Positions 61,602-64,000 of a DNA stretch of 64,000 bases are shown here, piece by piece. The stretch covers positions 4,988,001-5,052,000 of the forward strand of contig NZ_CP011008.1 in the NCBI RefSeq assembly GCF_001578185.1. The letters are read 5' to 3'. Made by a program: the position numbers and the translations under genes. Numbering within the stretch: position 1 is the stretch's first letter; the number at the start of each line of letters is the position of its first letter. The notes below the pieces were generated by a model. The model searched no databases. It had not been told where the DNA came from and saw only the letters and a list, made by a program, of their open reading frames with translations. Source of the DNA: Peribacillus simplex (GTDB lineage Bacteria > Bacillota > Bacilli > Bacillales > DSM-1321).

Positions 61602-61620
61602 TACAAATTAACCTCTTCAA

Positions 61621-61649
61621 ACTATATGCAAATATATTGCTTTATGCAA
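61621..61649 (-). promoter_or_regulatory. Probable sigma-A promoter of prfB
   Basis: TTGCAT (61644-61649), 17 bases, TATAGT (61621-61626) on the minus strand; start near 61614. Confidence 0.55.
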
Positions 61650-61657
61650 ACTAAACA

Positions 61658-61693
61658 TGAAAAGAGGCGGCAAGCGTTAAACTTTACCGTCTC
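61658..61693 (-). terminator. Terminator of secA
   Basis: GAGACGGTAA pairs with TTGCCGCCTC (one mismatch) around a 10-base loop and is followed by TTTT. Confidence 0.65.
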
Positions 61694-61714
61694 ATAATCA
61701 TTATACACCTAACT

Positions 61715-64000
61715 TTAGCCTAAATTACCATGGCAATTCTTATATTTTTTACCGCTGCCGCATGGACATAACGCATTCCGGCCAACGTCTTCCTTTTTAC
61801 GGGCAGGGGCCTTTTTCACTTTTCCCCCGTCTTCTTCCTTCGGGTTGACCGCTTGTCCTTTTATGACTTCCTTCCGCTCTAAATTGTTGCGGATTTCAGC
61901 CTTCATGATATATTTAGCGACTTCATCTTCCATAGAAGCAATCATGGCTTCAAACATTGCGAAACCTTCAGATTGATATTCACGTAACGGATCGATCTGG
62001 CCATAAGCACGAAGGTGGATCCCTTGGCGCAATTGCTCCATTGCATCAATATGGTCCATCCACTTACTATCGACTGCACGAAGAACGATTACTTTTTCGA
62101 ACTCACGCATTTGTTCTTCGGATAGCTCTTCTTCTTTTTCGTCATAGCCTTCTTTCACTTTTGCTAAAATGAATTCAACCAATTCCAATTCATCTTTTCC
62201 ATCTAAATCATTTACAGTGATTGAGCCTTCATTGAATAGGTTACCATTCAGGTAATCGACTAGACCTTGTAAATTCCAGCCTTCCTCATCGCCCATTGGT
62301 GCAAATGCGGCAACATTGCGCTGGATGGATGCAGTAATCATCTTTTCGACGATTTCACGTAGGTTCTCACTTTCCATTACATCGAAACGCTGCTTATAAA
62401 TAATTTCCCGTTGTTGACGGAGAACATCATCATATTGCAGTAACTGCTTACGTGAATCGAAGTTATTGCCTTCGACCCGTTTCTGTGCGGATTCAACGGC
62501 CCTGGTCACCATTTTACTTTGAATTGGCTGGGAATCATCCATACCAAGACGTGCCATCATGCTTTTCATGTTATCCGAACCGAAGCGGCGCATCAATTCA
62601 TCTTCCATTGATAAATAGAATTGAGTGACCCCTGGGTCTCCTTGACGGCCGGAACGACCACGCAACTGGTTATCTATACGCCTGCTCTCATGGCGCTCCG
62701 TACCGATGACAGCAAGTCCACCAAGCTCCTTGACACCTTCACCAAGCTTGATATCCGTACCACGTCCTGCCATGTTGGTAGCGATCGTGACTGAGCCTTG
62801 ATTACCTGCATTCGCAATGATTTCCGCTTCACGTTCATGGTTCTTTGCATTCAAAACATCGTGAGGGATCCCTTTTTTAGATAAATAGGCAGAAATGACT
62901 TCAGATGTTTCGATGGCAACCGTACCGACAAGCACAGGCTGACCCTTTGTATAACGTTCGGCGATGTCTTCCACGACAGCCTTGAATTTCCCATCAGTTG
63001 ACGCGTATATAAGATCTGCCCGGTCATCCCTAACGATATTCCTGTTTGTCGGGATTGCGATGACATTCATATTATAGATATTGCGGAATTCCTCTTCTTC
63101 CGTTTTGGCTGTACCAGTCATACCGGAAAGTTTTTCGTACATCCTGAAATAGTTCTGGAACGTAATCGTCGCAAGAGTCATGCTTTCATTTTGAATCTCA
63201 AGGCCTTCTTTCGCTTCAATCGCCTGGTGGAGACCTTCACTGTAACGGCGGCCCTTCATCAAACGGCCAGTGAATTGGTCAACGATGACAATCTCACCTT
63301 CCTGGACCACATAATCCACATCCAAATGCATGGAAACATGCGCCTTCAACGCCTGATTAATATGATGATTCAAAGTAACGTGACTAATATCGAACAAATT
63401 ATCGATGTTAAACGCTTTTTCAGCTCGGTTCATCCCATCTTCGGTCAGCTGAACACCTTTTGTCTTTTCATCATATGTGTAATCCGTATCTTTTTGTAAC
63501 GTTCTCACAAACGCATTGGCTTGAATATAAAGCTGGGCCGATTTTTGTGCGGAACCGGAAATGATCAAAGGCGTTCTCGCCTCATCGATCAAAATCGAAT
63601 CGACTTCATCAATGACAGCAAAGTGCAATGGGCGCTGTACCATTTGTTCTTTATATAACACCATATTGTCACGTAGGTAATCAAAACCTAACTCATTATT
63701 CGTGCTATACGTAATGTCAGCATTGTACGCCTCTTGTTTTTCTTCTTTAGAATGACTGTTCAAATTCAATCCGACGGTCAAGCCAAGGAAATCATACAAT
63801 ACACCCATCTCAGTAGCATCACGGTGTGCTAGATATTCGTTGACAGTAACGACATGTACACCTTTACCAGTAAGCGCGTTTAAATAAACCGGCATGGTGG
63901 AGGTTAATGTTTTACCTTCCCCCGTTTTCATCTCGGAGATATTTCCATCATGAAGCGATGCCCCACCCATGATTTGAACACGGTAAGGATATAAGCCCAG
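61715..64000 (-). CDS. secA: Preprotein translocase ATPase SecA (N-terminus beyond the window)
   Basis: Motor that pushes secretory proteins through SecYEG. The frame is open to the right edge (it begins [10 protein letters not shown] at 64000), so about 761 residues of an expected 840 are present. Visible are the Walker A loop MKTGEGKT, Walker [19 protein letters not shown], the preprotein cross-linking region, the helicase motif [10 protein letters not shown], and the C-terminal zinc/SecB-type motif [14 protein letters not shown]. About the first 80 residues lie outside. Confidence 0.97.
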   Translation of the reverse strand: MGLYPYRVQIMGGASLHDGNISEMKTGEGKTLTSTMPVYLNALTGKGVHVVTVNEYLAHRDATEMGVLYDFLGLTVGLNLNSHSKEEKQEAYNADITYSTNNELGFDYLRDNMVLYKEQMVQRPLHFAVIDEVDSILIDEARTPLIISGSAQKSAQLYIQANAFVRTLQKDTDYTYDEKTKGVQLTEDGMNRAEKAFNIDNLFDISHVTLNHHINQALKAHVSMHLDVDYVVQEGEIVIVDQFTGRLMKGRRYSEGLHQAIEAKEGLEIQNESMTLATITFQNYFRMYEKLSGMTGTAKTEEEEFRNIYNMNVIAIPTNRNIVRDDRADLIYASTDGKFKAVVEDIAERYTKGQPVLVGTVAIETSEVISAYLSKKGIPHDVLNAKNHEREAEIIANAGNQGSVTIATNMAGRGTDIKLGEGVKELGGLAVIGTERHESRRIDNQLRGRSGRQGDPGVTQFYLSMEDELMRRFGSDNMKSMMARLGMDDSQPIQSKMVTRAVESAQKRVEGNNFDSRKQLLQYDDVLRQQREIIYKQRFDVMESENLREIVEKMITASIQRNVAAFAPMGDEEGWNLQGLVDYLNGNLFNEGSITVNDLDGKDELELVEFILAKVKEGYDEKEEELSEEQMREFEKVIVLRAVDSKWMDHIDAMEQLRQGIHLRAYGQIDPLREYQSEGFAMFEAMIASMEDEVAKYIMKAEIRNNLERKEVIKGQAVNPKEEDGGKVKKAPARKKEDVGRNALCPCGSGKKYKNCHGNLG

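Overview
The window looks like chromosomal DNA of a low-GC, endospore-forming Bacillaceae species, most like Peribacillus or a related Bacillus. This rests on gene order and families that match the Bacillus subtilis chromosome between ssrA and secA: ssrA-smpB-rnr-est-secG, the eno-gpmI-tpiA-pgk-gapA-cggR glycolytic cluster, rpoN (sigL), clpP, crh-whiA-yvcK-rapZ-yvcI, trxB, a complete his operon, ppaX-yvoD-lgt-hprK, uvrA-uvrB-csbA, minJ-ctpB, ftsX-ftsE, cccB, prfB and secA. The genus is an inference from synteny and a few lineage-typical genes; no search was run.

Layout. 1-800: the end of an unknown gene, then tmRNA. 0.9-6.6 kb: trans-translation and RNA decay (smpB, rnr), an esterase, secG, a membrane protein and a lipoprotein carboxypeptidase. 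6.6-14.5 kb: lower glycolysis, with a textbook CggR operator in front of cggR-gapA and a separate promoter for pgk-tpiA-gpmI-eno. 14.2-17.2 kb: glutaredoxin-like gene, sigL, tRNA-Arg and clpP. 17.2-24.1 kb: the crh/whiA/yvcK/rapZ/nudix operon, trxB and a TPR protein. 24.2-24.6 kb: a structured repeat element. 24.6-31.1 kb: hisZGDBHAFI. 31.6-33.4 kb: an acidic cell-wall-anchored protein with its sortase. 33.6-37.5 kb: yvoF-ppaX-yvoD-lgt-hprK. 37.7-38.1 kb: a second copy of the repeat. 38-44.7 kb: a sigma-W controlled DUF4097 gene, uvrA, uvrB, csbA. 44.9-49.9 kb: catalase, an MMPL transporter and a YceI protein. 50-53.2 kb: Fur-controlled hydroxamate-siderophore uptake. 53.3-61.6 kb: division and envelope genes (minJ, ctpB, M23 hydrolase, ftsX, ftsE), cccB, a decayed yvjA-like gene and prfB with its programmed frameshift. 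61.7-64 kb: secA, cut by the window edge.

Most genes lie on the minus strand. Several regulators sit beside their circuit: CggR with its glycolytic targets; HPr kinase (hprK) and its substrate Crh, which feed CcpA, with cre-like sites before sigL and pgk; and CtsR and sigma-B signals before clpP.

No CRISPR array, complete insertion sequence, prophage or obvious new defence system is visible. The least ordinary material is non-coding: a two-copy intergenic element whose hairpin stems differ in sequence but stay complementary, each copy flanked by its own duplicated hairpin; a possible leader peptide and attenuator in front of prfB; overlapping hairpins in the pgk leader; a shared 20-bp palindrome class near two terminators; and a frameshifted relic at the yvjA position.
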